DNA of 64,000 nt. It comes from Pseudomonas cuatrocienegasensis. GTDB lineage: Bacteria > Pseudomonadota > Gammaproteobacteria > Pseudomonadales > Pseudomonadaceae. Position numbers and translations under genes: made by a program. The stretch lies in the NCBI RefSeq assembly GCF_900110925.1, contig NZ_FOFP01000006.1, positions 112,021-176,020 of the forward strand, read 5' to 3'. Each line of letters opens with the position of its first letter. The first letter of the stretch is position 1. A model generated the notes under the pieces. The model was not told where the DNA came from, ran no database searches, and worked only from the letters and a program-made list of their open reading frames with translations. Shown here piece by piece: positions 30,009 to 39,787 of the stretch.

Positions 30009-30578
30009 ATGCTGCGCAAACTGCTGACCCCCACACTGTTCATCCTCGCGGCCGCCCTCGTGGCAGCGCTCGGCTACTGGAACATCAACCCGGACAGCTT
30101 CTTCGAGCGCCCGGCCACGGCCAGCAGCGAGAACGATATCGACTTCTATGCCGAGAATGCCCGCACCCTGCAATACCAGGCCGATGGCAAGCTGGAATAC
30201 GAAATGACCGCTGAGCGGGTTGAACACCTCAACAGCAGCGACACCACCCTGATGACCCAGCCACGCATGGACCTTTACCGCGGCACCGAATTGCCCTGGA
30301 AAGTCAGCAGTTCGCGTGGCGAAGTCGGGCCTGGCGGTGACGAAGTCGAGCTGATCGACCAGGTCCGCGTCGAACGCACCGACGCCAAGGGCCGCCCAAC
30401 GCTCCTCACGACCAGTCGCCTGACGGTATTCCCGCAGAAGGAATATGCGCAGACCCAGCAAGCCGTTAGAATCGACGCGGCCAACGGGGTGACCACGGCA
30501 CAAGGAATGAAAGCGTATTTGAATGACGGCAGGATGCTCCTGCTGTCCAACGTAAGAGGCCAGCATGAGGTTCGTTAA
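30009..30578 (+). CDS. lptC: LPS export protein LptC
   Basis: 189 residues. One N-terminal membrane helix (residues 7-24) anchors a periplasmic beta-jellyroll domain (YQADGKLEYEMTAERVEHLN... GEVGPGGDEVELIDQVRVERT). LptC connects the LptBFG extractor to the LptA bridge. It overlaps lptA by 14 bases. Confidence 0.94.
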   Translation: MLRKLLTPTLFILAAALVAALGYWNINPDSFFERPATASSENDIDFYAENARTLQYQADGKLEYEMTAERVEHLNSSDTTLMTQPRMDLYRGTELPWKVSSSRGEVGPGGDEVELIDQVRVERTDAKGRPTLLTTSRLTVFPQKEYAQTQQAVRIDAANGVTTAQGMKAYLNDGRMLLLSNVRGQHEVR

Positions 30579-31107
30579 AACCTTCCCCCTTCTGCTCAGC
30601 TTGAGCGCGGCGCTCGGAAGCGCCAGTGCCTGGGCACTGCCTTCTGATCGCGAGCAACCGATTCGTGTCCAGGCCGACAGCGCTGAACTCGACGACAAGC
30701 AAGGCGTAGCGGTCTACCGTGGCGACGTGGTGATCACCCAGGGAACCCTGAAGATCACCGGCGACACCGTGACCATCACACAGAATGCCCAGGGCGACAT
30801 CGAGGTCTTCACTTCGGTCGGCAAACCGGCTTACTACGAGCAGAAACCGGCCGTGGACAAGCAGATCGTCAAGGCTTATGGCCTGACCATCCAGTACTTT
30901 GCCGCTAACGAACGTATTGTACTGATCGACCAGGCGAAGGTCGTTCAGGAAGGCAATACCTTCGAAGGTGAGAAGATCGTCTATGACACCCAGCGCCAGA
31001 TCGTCAACGCCGGGCGCGCCACAGGCAATAGCGTCACCACACCGCGTCCGCGCATCGACATGGTGATCCAGCCGAAAAACAAACCCGCGACCCAGGCACC
31101 TCAGTAA
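30565..31107 (+). CDS. lptA: LPS periplasmic bridge protein LptA (LptH in Pseudomonas)
   Basis: 180 residues with a signal peptide ([24 protein letters not shown], cleavage near 24). The OstA/LptA jellyroll follows: [21 protein letters not shown]... [21 protein letters not shown] precedes the ATG inside lptC. It forms the periplasmic LPS bridge. The stop overlaps lptB as TAATG. Confidence 0.96.
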   Translation: MRFVKTFPLLLSLSAALGSASAWALPSDREQPIRVQADSAELDDKQGVAVYRGDVVITQGTLKITGDTVTITQNAQGDIEVFTSVGKPAYYEQKPAVDKQIVKAYGLTIQYFAANERIVLIDQAKVVQEGNTFEGEKIVYDTQRQIVNAGRATGNSVTTPRPRIDMVIQPKNKPATQAPQ

Positions 31108-31832
31108 TGGCAACCTTGAAAGCTCAGCATCTGGCCAAGAGCTACAAAGGCCGCCAAGTTGTCCGTGACGTCAGCCTGAGCATCGACAGCGGGCAGATCG
31201 TCGGCCTGCTCGGTCCCAACGGCGCTGGCAAGACCACCTGCTTTTACATGATCGTCGGCCTGGTGCAGGCCGACCAGGGCCGCGTACTGATCGACGATCT
31301 CGACGTCAGCCACCAGCCCATGCATGGCCGCGCCCGCGCGGGTATCGGCTATCTACCGCAAGAAGCCTCGATCTTCCGCAAGCTCAGCGTGGCCGACAAC
31401 ATCATGGCCATTCTCGAGACCCGCAAGGAACTCGACAGCGCGGCGCGCCACAAGGAACTGGAAAACCTCCTGCAGGAGTTCCACGTTACCCATATCCGCG
31501 ACACGCTCGGCATGAGCCTGTCCGGCGGTGAGCGACGCCGCGTGGAAATTGCCCGCGCCCTGGCCACATCACCCAAGTTCATCCTGCTCGACGAACCCTT
31601 CGCCGGGGTCGACCCGATTTCCGTCGGCGACATCAAGCAGATCATCCATCACCTCAAGGCCAAAGGTATCGGTGTACTGATCACCGACCACAACGTCCGA
31701 GAAACCCTCGACATCTGCGAAACGGCGTACATCGTCAGCGATGGTCAACTGATCGCCGAAGGCAGTGCTGAGGCCATTCTGGCCAACCAATTGGTCAAGG
31801 ACGTCTACCTGGGGCACGAGTTCCGCCTCTGA
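31107..31832 (+). CDS. lptB: LPS export ABC transporter ATPase LptB
   Basis: 241 residues. Walker A G36-PNGAGKTT44, Q-loop in [10 protein letters not shown], signature [15 protein letters not shown], Walker [14 protein letters not shown] and switch H in ITDHNVRET are all present. It powers LPS extraction with LptFG, which are encoded elsewhere. Last gene of the kds-lpt part before rpoN. Confidence 0.98.
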   Translation: MATLKAQHLAKSYKGRQVVRDVSLSIDSGQIVGLLGPNGAGKTTCFYMIVGLVQADQGRVLIDDLDVSHQPMHGRARAGIGYLPQEASIFRKLSVADNIMAILETRKELDSAARHKELENLLQEFHVTHIRDTLGMSLSGGERRRVEIARALATSPKFILLDEPFAGVDPISVGDIKQIIHHLKAKGIGVLITDHNVRETLDICETAYIVSDGQLIAEGSAEAILANQLVKDVYLGHEFRL

Positions 31833-31892
31833 ATGCGACTTTTTCGCGGCGTGATGGCTGCCAGCCCTAGGCAAACCGCTCGCTTTCAGGCA

Positions 31893-31898
31893 TATAAT
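31893..31898 (+). promoter_or_regulatory. -10 element upstream of rpoN
   Basis: TATAAT 69 bases before the rpoN ATG, in the 134-base gap after lptB. No good -35 is seen at 16-18 bases; rpoN may also be read from the lpt transcript, as there is no terminator in the gap. Confidence 0.45.
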
Positions 31899-31966
31899 TT
31901 GCTTCCTAGTGGCGCTTCGGCGCCCTGTAGTGGATTGCGCTCAGACGCCGGTAAATAAGGTCTGCA

Positions 31967-33475
31967 ATGAAACCATCGCTAGTCCTGAAAATGGGCCAGC
32001 AGCTGACGATGACACCTCAGCTGCAACAGGCCATACGCTTGCTCCAATTGTCGACCCTGGACCTGCAACAGGAAATCCAGGAGGCATTGGAGTCCAATCC
32101 TATGCTCGAACGCCAGGAAGACGGCGAAGACTTCGATAACTCCGACCCCCTCGCCGACGGTGCCGAAAGCCCCACGCCAACAGCTGAGCAGGAGCCGCAG
32201 TACCAGGACACCAGCTTCCAGGAGACCGCGCAGACCGTCGATAACCTGGAAGACGGCGAGTGGAACGAGCGCATTCCTAACGAGTTGCCGGTCGACACCG
32301 CCTGGGAAGACGTCTACCAGACCAGCGCCAGCAGCCTGCCGAGCAACGATGACGACGAGTGGGACTTCACCACCCGCACCTCCGCCGGCGAGAGCCTGCA
32401 GAGCCATCTGCTGTGGCAACTCAACCTGGCACCGATGTCCGACAAGGACCGCCTGATCGCCGTCACCCTGATCGACTGCATCAACCAGCAAGGCTACCTT
32501 GAGGAAACCCTCGAAGAAGTCACCGAGGCCTTCGACCCGGAGCTGGACATCGAAATCGATGAAGTCGAAGCGGTGCTGCACCGCATTCAGCAATTCGAGC
32601 CTGCCGGTATTGCCGCCCGTGACCTGCGCGAATGCCTGCTGCTGCAGCTGCGTCAGCTGCCCGCACGCACGCCCTGGCTGGCAGAAGCCCAGCGCCTGGC
32701 CAGTGACTACCTCGACCTGCTCGGTGGCCGCGACTACAGCCAGCTGATGCGCCGCATGAAGCTCAAGGAAGACGAGCTCAAGCACGTCATCGACCTGATC
32801 CAGAGCCTCAACCCACGGCCGGGCTCACAGATCGAATCCAGCGAGCCGGAATACGTCGTACCCGACGTAATCGTGCGCAAACACAACGATCGCTGGCTGG
32901 TCGAGCTCAACCAGGACGCCATGCCGCGTCTGCGCGTCAATGCGCAGTACGCCGGCTTCGTCAAACGCGCCGACTCCAGCGCCGACAACACCTTCATGCG
33001 CAACCAACTGCAAGAAGCGCGCTGGTTCATCAAAAGCCTGCAAAGCCGTAACGAAACACTGATGAAAGTCGCCACGCAAATCGTCGAACATCAGCGCGGC
33101 TTCCTCGACTACGGCGACGAGGCGATGAAGCCCCTAGTGTTGCATGACATTGCCGAAGCCGTAGGTATGCACGAGTCGACCATCTCTCGGGTGACCACCC
33201 AGAAATTCATGCACACCCCGCGTGGCATCTACGAGTTGAAGTACTTCTTCTCCAGCCATGTCAGCACCTCCGAAGGCGGCGAATGCTCGTCCACGGCGAT
33301 CCGCGCGATCATCAAGAAACTGGTCGCTGCGGAAAATGCAAAAAAGCCGTTGAGTGACAGCAAGATCGCTGGTTTACTGGAGGCACAGGGCATACAAGTG
33401 GCCCGTCGCACAGTCGCCAAGTACCGCGAATCGCTCGGCATAGCGCCCTCCAGCGAACGCAAGCGACTGATGTAG
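31967..33475 (+). CDS. rpoN: RNA polymerase sigma54 factor
   Basis: 502 residues. Region I is Gln/Leu-rich ([29 protein letters not shown]), region II is acidic (residues 48-120), then the core-binding domain, a helix-turn-helix ([28 protein letters not shown]) and the RpoN box [14 protein letters not shown] near the C-terminus. It directs nitrogen, motility and many other genes with enhancer-binding proteins. It starts the rpoN-hpf-ptsN-rapZ-ptsO cluster. Confidence 0.98.
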   Translation: MKPSLVLKMGQQLTMTPQLQQAIRLLQLSTLDLQQEIQEALESNPMLERQEDGEDFDNSDPLADGAESPTPTAEQEPQYQDTSFQETAQTVDNLEDGEWNERIPNELPVDTAWEDVYQTSASSLPSNDDDEWDFTTRTSAGESLQSHLLWQLNLAPMSDKDRLIAVTLIDCINQQGYLEETLEEVTEAFDPELDIEIDEVEAVLHRIQQFEPAGIAARDLRECLLLQLRQLPARTPWLAEAQRLASDYLDLLGGRDYSQLMRRMKLKEDELKHVIDLIQSLNPRPGSQIESSEPEYVVPDVIVRKHNDRWLVELNQDAMPRLRVNAQYAGFVKRADSSADNTFMRNQLQEARWFIKSLQSRNETLMKVATQIVEHQRGFLDYGDEAMKPLVLHDIAEAVGMHESTISRVTTQKFMHTPRGIYELKYFFSSHVSTSEGGECSSTAIRAIIKKLVAAENAKKPLSDSKIAGLLEAQGIQVARRTVAKYRESLGIAPSSERKRLM

Positions 33476-33666
33476 CACGGCACGACAGGAGGACTCGCGC
33501 AACACGGCTCGAAACACACCTGACGCTTTGTCATCCCTGCCCCGCCTCAAGGGTGCGGTCGATAACAGGCTCAGGTCGCTTCTACCAGAGTCTTCCCGGC
33601 CCACAGTGTTCCGGCGGCCGGCACTTCAAGCCGGCCTCTTACACGCGGCAACAAGGAGAAAGCGGT

Positions 33667-33975
33667 ATGCAAGTCAACATCAGTGGACACCAACTGGATG
33701 TGACCGACGCCCTGCGCGACTATATCGACGAGAAACTGGGTCGATTGCAGCGCCACTTCGACAAGATCACCAACGTGCAGGTCATCATGGAGGTCGAGAA
33801 GCTCAAACAGAAAATCGAAGCCACGTTGCATATTGCCGGCGGTGAAATCGTCGCCAATGCCGAACATGAAGACATGTACGCCGCCATCGACCTACTGACC
33901 GACAAACTCGACCGACAACTCATCAAGCACAAGGAAAAGCAGCTCGACCGTCAGCAAGGCGCTATGGCCCGCTGA
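33667..33975 (+). CDS. hpf: Ribosome hibernation promoting factor, short form
   Basis: 102 residues from ATG 33667 (AAGGAGAAAGCGGT upstream). The open frame starts at 33553 but lacks conservation. It is the beta-alpha-beta-beta-beta-alpha ribosome-binding domain (MQVNISGHQLDVTDALRDYIDEKLGRL) without the C-terminal dimerisation domain of long HPF. It inactivates ribosomes as 100S dimers in stationary phase. 191 bases lie between rpoN and its start, with no clear promoter. Confidence 0.95.
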   Translation: MQVNISGHQLDVTDALRDYIDEKLGRLQRHFDKITNVQVIMEVEKLKQKIEATLHIAGGEIVANAEHEDMYAAIDLLTDKLDRQLIKHKEKQLDRQQGAMAR

Positions 33976-33990
33976 CCTCGCTCACCTCCT

Positions 33991-34455
33991 ATGATCCGAC
34001 TTGAACATATCCTGACCCCCGGCCGTTCCCTGGTGAACGTGCCGGGCGGCAGCAAAAAACGTGTACTCGAACAGATAGCTAACCTGATCGCGCGTGAACT
34101 GCCCGATCTGGATGGCCAAGATATCTTCGAAAGCCTGATTGCCCGCGAAAAGCTTGGCTCGACCGGTTTCGGCAATGGCATCGCCATTCCGCACTGCCGG
34201 CTGACCGGCTGCTCAGCGCCCATCAGTGCTTTATTACGCCTGGATGCCGCCGTCGACTTCGATGCCATCGACGGGGCTCCGGTCGACCTGCTGTTCGTCC
34301 TGCTGGTACCTGAAGCAGCAACCGACGAGCACCTCGAACTGCTGCGCCAGATTGCCAGCATGCTCGACCGTGAAGATGTGCGCGAGCGCCTGCGCAGCGC
34401 GCCTGATAGCGCGGCGCTGTACCAGGTCGTCGTGGACGTACAAAGCAGCTATTAG
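33991..34455 (+). CDS. ptsN: PTS IIA-like nitrogen regulatory protein
   Basis: 154 residues, an EIIA of the fructose/mannitol type. H68 (GFGNGIAIPHCR) is the phosphorylation site. In the nitrogen-PTS it receives phosphate from PtsP via NPr and regulates potassium, nitrogen and envelope functions, acting on targets by binding rather than on sugar uptake. Between hpf and rapZ. Confidence 0.97.
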   Translation: MIRLEHILTPGRSLVNVPGGSKKRVLEQIANLIARELPDLDGQDIFESLIAREKLGSTGFGNGIAIPHCRLTGCSAPISALLRLDAAVDFDAIDGAPVDLLFVLLVPEAATDEHLELLRQIASMLDREDVRERLRSAPDSAALYQVVVDVQSSY

Positions 34456-34467
34456 AGACCGTTGTCC

Positions 34468-35325
34468 ATGCGCTTGATCATCGTCAGCGGTCGCTCCGGC
34501 TCCGGCAAAAGTACCGCCCTCGATGTGCTTGAGGACAACGGCTTCTATTGCATCGACAACCTCCCGGCAGGCTTGCTGCCGGAGCTGGCCGAACGCGCCC
34601 TGCTGCATACCGAGCTCTTGCACCCGCAGGTAGCGGTATCTATCGATGCGCGCAACCTGCCCAGCCAGCTCAAGCGCTTCCCTGAACTGCTCGATGAGGT
34701 TCGCGCACGCAATATTCGCTGCGACGTGCTCTACCTAGATGCGGACGAGGAGACCCTGCTCAAGCGCTTCTCCGAAACCCGTCGGCGCCATCCGTTGACC
34801 AACGAAAATCGCTCGCTGGCTGAAGCCATCGCCGATGAGAGCCTGTTGCTTGGGCCGATCATCGACCTGGCTGACCTGAAGATCGACACCACGCACCTGA
34901 ATCTCTATCAGTTGCGCGACAGCATCAAGTTTCGCCTGCTCAATCAGCCCGAGCCTGGCACGGCTTTTCTCGTCGAATCCTTCGGCTTCAAGCGTGGCAT
35001 GCCGGTGGATGCCGACCTGGTATTCGATGTGCGCTGCCTGCCCAACCCCTACTGGAAACCTGAACTGCGCGACTTCTCCGGACTGGATCAGCCGGTAATC
35101 GACTACCTCGCCGCGCAACCCGAAGCCGACGAGATGTACCAGGATATCTTCGCCTATCTGAGCAAATGGCTACCGCGCTTTGCCGCCAGCAATCGCGCCT
35201 ACGTCACCGTGGCAATTGGCTGCACGGGCGGCCATCACCGTTCGGTATACCTGGCCAGCCGCCTCGGCGAGGCACTCAAACCCCTCCTGAAGAACGTTCA
35301 GGTTCGCCACCGCGACCTCAGCTAA
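34468..35325 (+). CDS. rapZ: RNase adapter protein RapZ
   Basis: 285 residues from ATG 34468; a TTG two codons earlier is less likely. Walker A G8-RSGSGKST is followed by the kinase-like domain. The C-terminal domain has [14 protein letters not shown], the nucleotide-sugar-sensing region in E. coli, where RapZ guides RNase E to GlmZ and so sets GlmS level. The RNA target in Pseudomonas is not established, so only the family role is asserted. Confidence 0.96.
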   Translation: MRLIIVSGRSGSGKSTALDVLEDNGFYCIDNLPAGLLPELAERALLHTELLHPQVAVSIDARNLPSQLKRFPELLDEVRARNIRCDVLYLDADEETLLKRFSETRRRHPLTNENRSLAEAIADESLLLGPIIDLADLKIDTTHLNLYQLRDSIKFRLLNQPEPGTAFLVESFGFKRGMPVDADLVFDVRCLPNPYWKPELRDFSGLDQPVIDYLAAQPEADEMYQDIFAYLSKWLPRFAASNRAYVTVAIGCTGGHHRSVYLASRLGEALKPLLKNVQVRHRDLS

Positions 35326-35334
35326 GGACCTGCG

Positions 35335-35607
35335 ATGCCGACCTGCGAAACCACCATCATCAACAAGCTGGGCCTGCATGCGCGGGCCGCGGCGAAGTTC
35401 GTTGGCGTGGCCAACCAGTTCCCCTGCCAGGTGAAGGTTGGCCGCAGCGCCGACAGCCTGGTCGACGGTAAAAGCATCATGGCAGTCATGATGCTCGCCG
35501 CCGGCAAGGGCACCACTGTGCACCTGCACACCGAAGGCGAGCAGCATGAAGAGGCGCTGCAAGCACTGCTCACACTGATCGGCAACTACTTCGACGAAGG
35601 CGAATAA
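35335..35607 (+). CDS. ptsO: Phosphocarrier NPr (HPr-like) of the nitrogen-PTS
   Basis: 90 residues. H15 (KLGLHARAAAKF) takes phosphate from PtsP; S47 is at the HPr regulatory-serine position (GKSIMAVMML). AAGGA lies seven bases before the ATG. It ends the rpoN-ptsO cluster and converges with the ZIP gene 27 bases away; no terminator is visible in that gap. Confidence 0.96.
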   Translation: MPTCETTIINKLGLHARAAAKFVGVANQFPCQVKVGRSADSLVDGKSIMAVMMLAAGKGTTVHLHTEGEQHEEALQALLTLIGNYFDEGE

Positions 35608-35634
35608 CGCGAAACACCTCTGCTCCGCGCGGCC

Positions 35635-36516
35635 TCAGACCAGCGCGGTATCGAGCACCATCATCAGGCAGAAGCCTACCAGCAGCCCAAGACCTGCAAC
35701 GCCTTCGTAGCCGCGCGCGCGCGATGCCGGGATGATCTCGCTTAGCACGACGAACAGCATCGCCCCTGCGGCCAGTGACAAGCCCCAGGGCAACAGCGGT
35801 GTTGCCACCCCCACCAGCCAGGCACAGAGCACCGCAAATACAGGCTCGACCAGCCCGGATGCGATACCGAACGCCAGCGCATGCCAGCGCGACAGCCCTG
35901 CCGCGGCCAGCGCCAATGCCACAACCAGCCCCTCCGGAACATCCTGCAGCGCGATCCCCAGCGCCAAGCCTTGCGCTTCTGCCAACTGCGCGCCCGCAGC
36001 AACCCCGACGGCCATGCCTTCGGGAATATTGTGCAGAACAATCGCTAGCACAAACAGCAAGACGCCGAGATCGACTCTGGGCGGCTGGACCGAGGCAGCC
36101 CGCGCCATGCGCTGCCCCACCCAGAACAGTCCACCAGCCCCCAGCACCACCCCCAGACTGACCAGCAAGCCACCAGCCCAGGCATTCAGCCCTTGCTGTT
36201 GTGCTGCCTGCAGCGCCGGCAGCAACAGAGAGAACATGCTCGCCGCCAGCATCACCCCGCCCCCAAAGCCCAACAGCGTATCCATCAGGCGCGCCGACAC
36301 GCTGCGCATAAACAACACCGGCAACGCCCCCAACGCAGTCCCCAGCGCGCACAGCAAACCACCTTGCAGGGCATGCCAGATGGGCGTCGGCAGGCTCGCC
36401 TGTAAGCTCACCCAGGCCTGCTGAGCCAGCAACAGGCTGCCACCCAGCATGACGCAGCCTCCCACGAAGTAGCGCCAGGCACGGAGGTTGAACGCCAGCA
36501 AATTCTGTTCGCGCAT
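35635..36516 (-). CDS. ZIP family divalent metal transporter
   Basis: 293 residues with about eight membrane helices. Metal-binding helices have HNIPEGMAVGV and LQDVPEGLVVAL, the ZIP helix IV/V core. A TGAGG site precedes ATG 36516 and lies across the end of sodM, nine bases away, so it is probably the last gene of the Fur-type operon. Import of Mn (for the Mn-SOD) or Zn would fit; the metal cannot be told from sequence. Confidence 0.9.
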   Translation of the reverse strand: MREQNLLAFNLRAWRYFVGGCVMLGGSLLLAQQAWVSLQASLPTPIWHALQGGLLCALGTALGALPVLFMRSVSARLMDTLLGFGGGVMLAASMFSLLLPALQAAQQQGLNAWAGGLLVSLGVVLGAGGLFWVGQRMARAASVQPPRVDLGVLLFVLAIVLHNIPEGMAVGVAAGAQLAEAQGLALGIALQDVPEGLVVALALAAAGLSRWHALAFGIASGLVEPVFAVLCAWLVGVATPLLPWGLSLAAGAMLFVVLSEIIPASRARGYEGVAGLGLLVGFCLMMVLDTALV

Positions 36517-36525
36517 GCAGGCGCC

Positions 36526-37140
36526 TCAGGCGCTGAGCGCGTCGTGGTAACGACGGCTCACTTCAGCCCAGTCGACCACGTTATAGAAAGCCGCGATGTA
36601 CTCCGGCCGACGGTTCTGATAGCGCAGGTAATAGGCGTGCTCCCACACATCGAGACCCAGAACCGGGGTCAATCCGTTCATCAGTGGGCTGTCCTGATTG
36701 CCCGTGCTGTGCACCACCAGAGTCTTGTCGACAGTCACACTGAGCCAGGCCCAGCCACTGCCAAAACGGCTCAGCGCGGCCTGGGTAAACGCCGCTTTGA
36801 ACGCCTCGAACCCGCCCAGTTGAGTGTCGATGGCTGCTCTCAGCTCAGCCTCCGGTTCGCCGCCGCCCGTGGGGCTCATCACCGTCCAGAACAGTGAGTG
36901 GTTGGCGTGTCCACCGCCATTATTGATCACCGCCGCACGCATAGCCTCCGGCAGCTCCTGCAGGCGTGTGAGCAGCGTCTCGACCGGCAGCTCAGCCAGT
37001 GCATGACCACTGAGTGCCGCATTGAGATTATTGACGTAGGCCTGATGGTGCTTGCTGTGGTGGATCTCCATGGTCTGCGCATCGACATGGGGCTCCAGGG
37101 CAGCGTAGGCATACGGCAAGGGTGGCAAGGTATGGGGCAC
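36526..37140 (-). CDS. sodM: Manganese superoxide dismutase
   Basis: 204 residues from GTG 37140 with GAGGAG eight to ten bases upstream. The frame is open further upstream, but the family starts [12 protein letters not shown]. Metal ligands are H27, H81, D164 and H168 (DVWEHAYYL). [11 protein letters not shown] and the Gln in GNQDSPLM are the usual Mn-SOD marks. It serves when iron is scarce and FeSOD cannot be loaded. Within fagA-fumC-orfX-sodM. Confidence 0.95.
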   Translation of the reverse strand: MPHTLPPLPYAYAALEPHVDAQTMEIHHSKHHQAYVNNLNAALSGHALAELPVETLLTRLQELPEAMRAAVINNGGGHANHSLFWTVMSPTGGGEPEAELRAAIDTQLGGFEAFKAAFTQAALSRFGSGWAWLSVTVDKTLVVHSTGNQDSPLMNGLTPVLGLDVWEHAYYLRYQNRRPEYIAAFYNVVDWAEVSRRYHDALSA

Positions 37141-37150
37141 GGTGAACTCC

Positions 37151-37576
37151 TCAGTGATAGGTCGGTTGTACTGGCAATGAAAGGGGCGCACCGCGGTTAA
37201 GCGCGACAGGCGATGCGGGACGGCCATACTCGGCGCTTACCTGCAAGAGGCGCAGGTAGCTGTGGTTGCTGTGACGTAGCGCGGCATCGCGCAGGCCGGC
37301 ACTGAGGTGCTCATCGGCCATGGCCCGCAACAGGTACTCGTGGCAGGCACGCAGGTGCGCGATGGCGGCATCCGGGCGCTGCAGTTGCAGGTGCAGATCG
37401 GCCAGGTTGTGCTGCGACACAACCAGCGCTGCGACAGCCGCATCAGCATCGGGCCAGCGGTCGAAGAGCACCTGGGCCAACGCCAAGGCCTGCAGGTATT
37501 GCTCGCGGGCATCGACCCAGGCGCCTTCGGCAAAGTAACGATTACCAATTTGCATGGTGCGTTTCCAGTGCTCCAT
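37151..37576 (-). CDS. OrfX-type protein of the fumC-sodM operon (TPR-like)
   Basis: 141 residues from ATG 37576, directly preceded by GAGGAGGTGAG; the 19 codons upstream overlap fumC and are less likely. The middle ([25 protein letters not shown]... [30 protein letters not shown]) has the periodicity of two or three tetratricopeptide-like helical repeats, with no signal peptide. It corresponds to orfX in the P. aeruginosa fagA-fumC-orfX-sodA operon. Function unknown. Confidence 0.85.
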   Translation of the reverse strand: MEHWKRTMQIGNRYFAEGAWVDAREQYLQALALAQVLFDRWPDADAAVAALVVSQHNLADLHLQLQRPDAAIAHLRACHEYLLRAMADEHLSAGLRDAALRHSNHSYLRLLQVSAEYGRPASPVALNRGAPLSLPVQPTYH

Positions 37577-37629
37577 CAGACTCACCTCCTCGCCCTCACG
37601 GGCTGTCGTGAATGCGGTGTGCGGGCCGC

Positions 37630-39018
37630 TCAAACGCCGCCAGAAGTCAGGCGCAGTGGATCGAGCATCCGCTGCAACTCATCGCGACTCAGCTCGGTCT
37701 GCTCCAGCGCCACCTCGATAATCGGCCGGCCTTCGCGGTACGCCTGCTTGGCGATTTCTGCCGCTTTCAGGTAGCCAATCCGTGCATTGAGCGCGGTCAC
37801 CAAGATCGGGTTGCGCGCCAGCGCCTCTTCCAGCCGTGGGCCATTGACCTTGAAGCCGGCGATGGCGCGGTCAGCCAGCAGGCGGCTGACATTGCTCAGC
37901 AACTGAATGCTGCCGAGCAGGTTGTGGGCGATCACCGGTAACATGACATTCAGCTCGAAATTGCCCGACTGCCCCGCCACGGCTATGGTCGCGTCGTTGC
38001 CGATCACCTGGGCGGCGACCATGGCGGTGGCCTCCGGGATGACTGGGTTGACCTTGCCGGGCATGATCGACGAGCCCGGCTGCAGCGCCTCCAGCTCGAT
38101 CTCCGCCAACCCGGCCAAAGGCCCGGAATTCATCCAGCGCAGGTCGTTGGCGATCTTCATCAGCGACACCGCGCAGGTCTTCAACTGACCGGACAGCGCC
38201 ACTGCCGTGTCCTGGGAACCGATCAGGGCGAACAGATTGCGCCCGGGGGTGAAGGACTGGCCGGTCAGCCGGTTCAGCTCGACGCAGAAACATTCGGCGA
38301 AGCGCACATGGGCGTTAACCCCGGTACCGACCGCCGTGCCGCCCTGGGCAAGCGCCTGCAAAGCCGGGCGCATGGCGTGCAGCAGTTCGATATTGGCCTG
38401 GATCTGCTGCGCCCAGCCATCGAGCACCTGACTCATGCGCACCGGCATGGCATCCATCAGGTGAGTACGTCCGGTCTTGACGAAACCCTGAACGGCCAGG
38501 GACTTGTCGCACAGCACCGTCAGCAGGTGGCCGAGTGCCGGCAGCAGCCGCTCGTTGAGCTCCATCAGGGCGCTGACATGAATACAGGTGGGGATGATGT
38601 CGTTGCTGCTTTGCCCGCAATTGACATGATCGTTGGGGCTGACCGGCTCACCGAGGATGCGCGTGGCCAGGCTGGCGATCACTTCATTGGCGTTCATATT
38701 GGTGCTGGTGCCGGAGCCGGTCTGGAATACATCCACCGGGAAGTGCGCCATGAAATCGCCTGCGAGCAACTCGCGACAGGCCGCCACAATCGCCTCGCCC
38801 TGGGCCGGCTGTAGCTGCTCGAGGTCAACGTTGGCCTGGGCAGCGGTAGCCTTGGCCAGAATCAGTGCGCGAATAAAGGCGCTCGGCATCAGCAGACCAG
38901 ACACAGGGAAGTTGTTCACCGCCCGCTGCGTCTGGGCGCCGTAGAGGGCGTCGGCAGGCACGGCCAGTTCGCCCATGCTGTCGCGTTCGATGCGGGTCTC
39001 GCGGGTCATGTCACGCAT
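37630..39018 (-). CDS. fumC: Class II fumarate hydratase (iron-independent)
   Basis: 462 residues from ATG 39018, which has GGAGGG eight bases upstream; ATG 39009 (459 residues) is an alternative. It has ETRIERDSMGELAVPADALYGAQTQRA and the superfamily signature GSSIMPGKVNP. It lacks Fe-S clusters, so it replaces the iron-dependent fumarase during iron limitation or oxidative stress. It overlaps the fagA stop by about eight bases. Confidence 0.96.
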   Translation of the reverse strand: MRDMTRETRIERDSMGELAVPADALYGAQTQRAVNNFPVSGLLMPSAFIRALILAKATAAQANVDLEQLQPAQGEAIVAACRELLAGDFMAHFPVDVFQTGSGTSTNMNANEVIASLATRILGEPVSPNDHVNCGQSSNDIIPTCIHVSALMELNERLLPALGHLLTVLCDKSLAVQGFVKTGRTHLMDAMPVRMSQVLDGWAQQIQANIELLHAMRPALQALAQGGTAVGTGVNAHVRFAECFCVELNRLTGQSFTPGRNLFALIGSQDTAVALSGQLKTCAVSLMKIANDLRWMNSGPLAGLAEIELEALQPGSSIMPGKVNPVIPEATAMVAAQVIGNDATIAVAGQSGNFELNVMLPVIAHNLLGSIQLLSNVSRLLADRAIAGFKVNGPRLEEALARNPILVTALNARIGYLKAAEIAKQAYREGRPIIEVALEQTELSRDELQRMLDPLRLTSGGV

Positions 39019-39406
39019 AGGGATTACCCTCCGCCAGTTCGCTAAGGGACAGCGAAGGTCGCATCGGCAGAGTCGCCAGGCGATTACGCAAGTGATTGAG
39101 CCGCGCCTGTTGCTCGCGGCTGTGCGCCAGGTGCTGCAACACATAGAGCGCGCGGTAACTTTGGTCCAGACACTGGCTGCGCCAATGCCAGGGCAGGCCG
39201 GCATCACTGGCGGTATCGAGCAACAGGCCCAGGGTACTGCTGGCCATGCGCCAGGGGCACAGCTGACCGCGTTCGATCAGTTGCCGGCCCATGGCCCAGT
39301 GCAGCTCCAGCAGACGAGGCTCATCCGGCCAGAGCGCGCAGCGAATGCGAAAGCCTTGCCAGGACCAGCACTCCAGACAACCCATATGAGGTGAACCCGA
39401 ATCCAT
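39011..39406 (-). CDS. fagA: FagA, Fur-associated protein of unknown function
   Basis: 131 residues from ATG 39406 (GGAGG five bases upstream). Rich in Trp, Leu and Arg (CLECWSWQGFRIRCALWPDEPRLLELHWAMGRQLIERG), no membrane helix, no recognised motif apart from early Cys residues at 10 and 13. It matches the position of fagA as the first gene of the P. aeruginosa Fur-regulated operon. The Fur box lies 40-56 bases upstream. Confidence 0.85.
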   Translation of the reverse strand: MDSGSPHMGCLECWSWQGFRIRCALWPDEPRLLELHWAMGRQLIERGQLCPWRMASSTLGLLLDTASDAGLPWHWRSQCLDQSYRALYVLQHLAHSREQQARLNHLRNRLATLPMRPSLSLSELAEGNPYA

Positions 39407-39445
39407 GCCGGCCTCCGTAATTAATATCGATTAACTTGCGTTAAC

Positions 39446-39462
39446 GATAATCAATATCAAAT
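39446..39462. promoter_or_regulatory. Putative Fur box upstream of fagA-fumC-orfX-sodM
   Basis: GATAATCAATATCAAAT matches the first part of the Fur consensus (GATAATGATAATCATTATC) as successive NAT(A/T)AT-like hexamers, in a stretch (39419-39464) much richer in A+T than the rest of the window. A second AT-rich near-palindrome, ATTAATATCGATTAA, is at 39420-39434. It lies on the promoter of fagA, and the P. aeruginosa operon is known to be Fur-repressed. Confidence 0.72.
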
Positions 39463-39552
39463 AGAGACGTAAAGGACTTTATGACGACTGGGCGCTTGGG
39501 GCTTCGCGGATGGGCTAAAGCGGACGCCAGCCAGGGCGAGCCGGCAAGGCAG

Positions 39553-39575
39553 AGAAAAGGCAGCCTGAGGCTGCC
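39553..39575 (-). terminator. Terminator on the pmbA strand
   Basis: GGCAGCC (39559-39565), loop TGA, GGCTGCC (39569-39575); on the minus strand it is followed by TTTTCT. It is 210 bases downstream of pmbA, so the pmbA transcript may run through the REP first. Confidence 0.7.
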
Positions 39576-39680
39576 TGTAACCGGGGAGAAACACAGCTAC
39601 AGCGGTAGCAAGAGGCTATGTGGGGGGACCAGACGGCGTTCCGTTTTACCCGCGACGGTTGCAGTGTCTCCACGATCAAT

Positions 39681-39701
39681 CGCGAATAAATTCGCTCCTA
39701 C
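39681..39701. repeat. REP unit
   Basis: Copy of the GCGAATAAATTCGC unit ending CTCCTAC, identical over 21 bases to 20254-20274 and differing at one base from 60628-60648. Confidence 0.8.
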
Positions 39702-39787
39702 ACAAGCCCAATCAGGCCGCAACAATCGACTGGACACACCCCCTAGTATGGAGAGAGGCCGCGCTCGACTCTCTCGCCCTACAAGCC

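Larger units (their letters stand above)
39407..39787. other. 381-base intergenic region between fagA and pmbA
   Basis: It holds the fagA promoter and Fur box (39419-39464), a hairpin terminator for pmbA (39553-39575) and a REP unit (39681-39701). Two open frames of 119 and 190 codons cross it but have no ribosome site or conserved look, so I see no gene here. Confidence 0.8.

Noticed and set aside
35322..36450. Open frames on both strands across ptsO and the ZIP gene
   Set aside because: Alternate frames of the two real genes; only ptsO and the ZIP frame have family motifs and ribosome sites.
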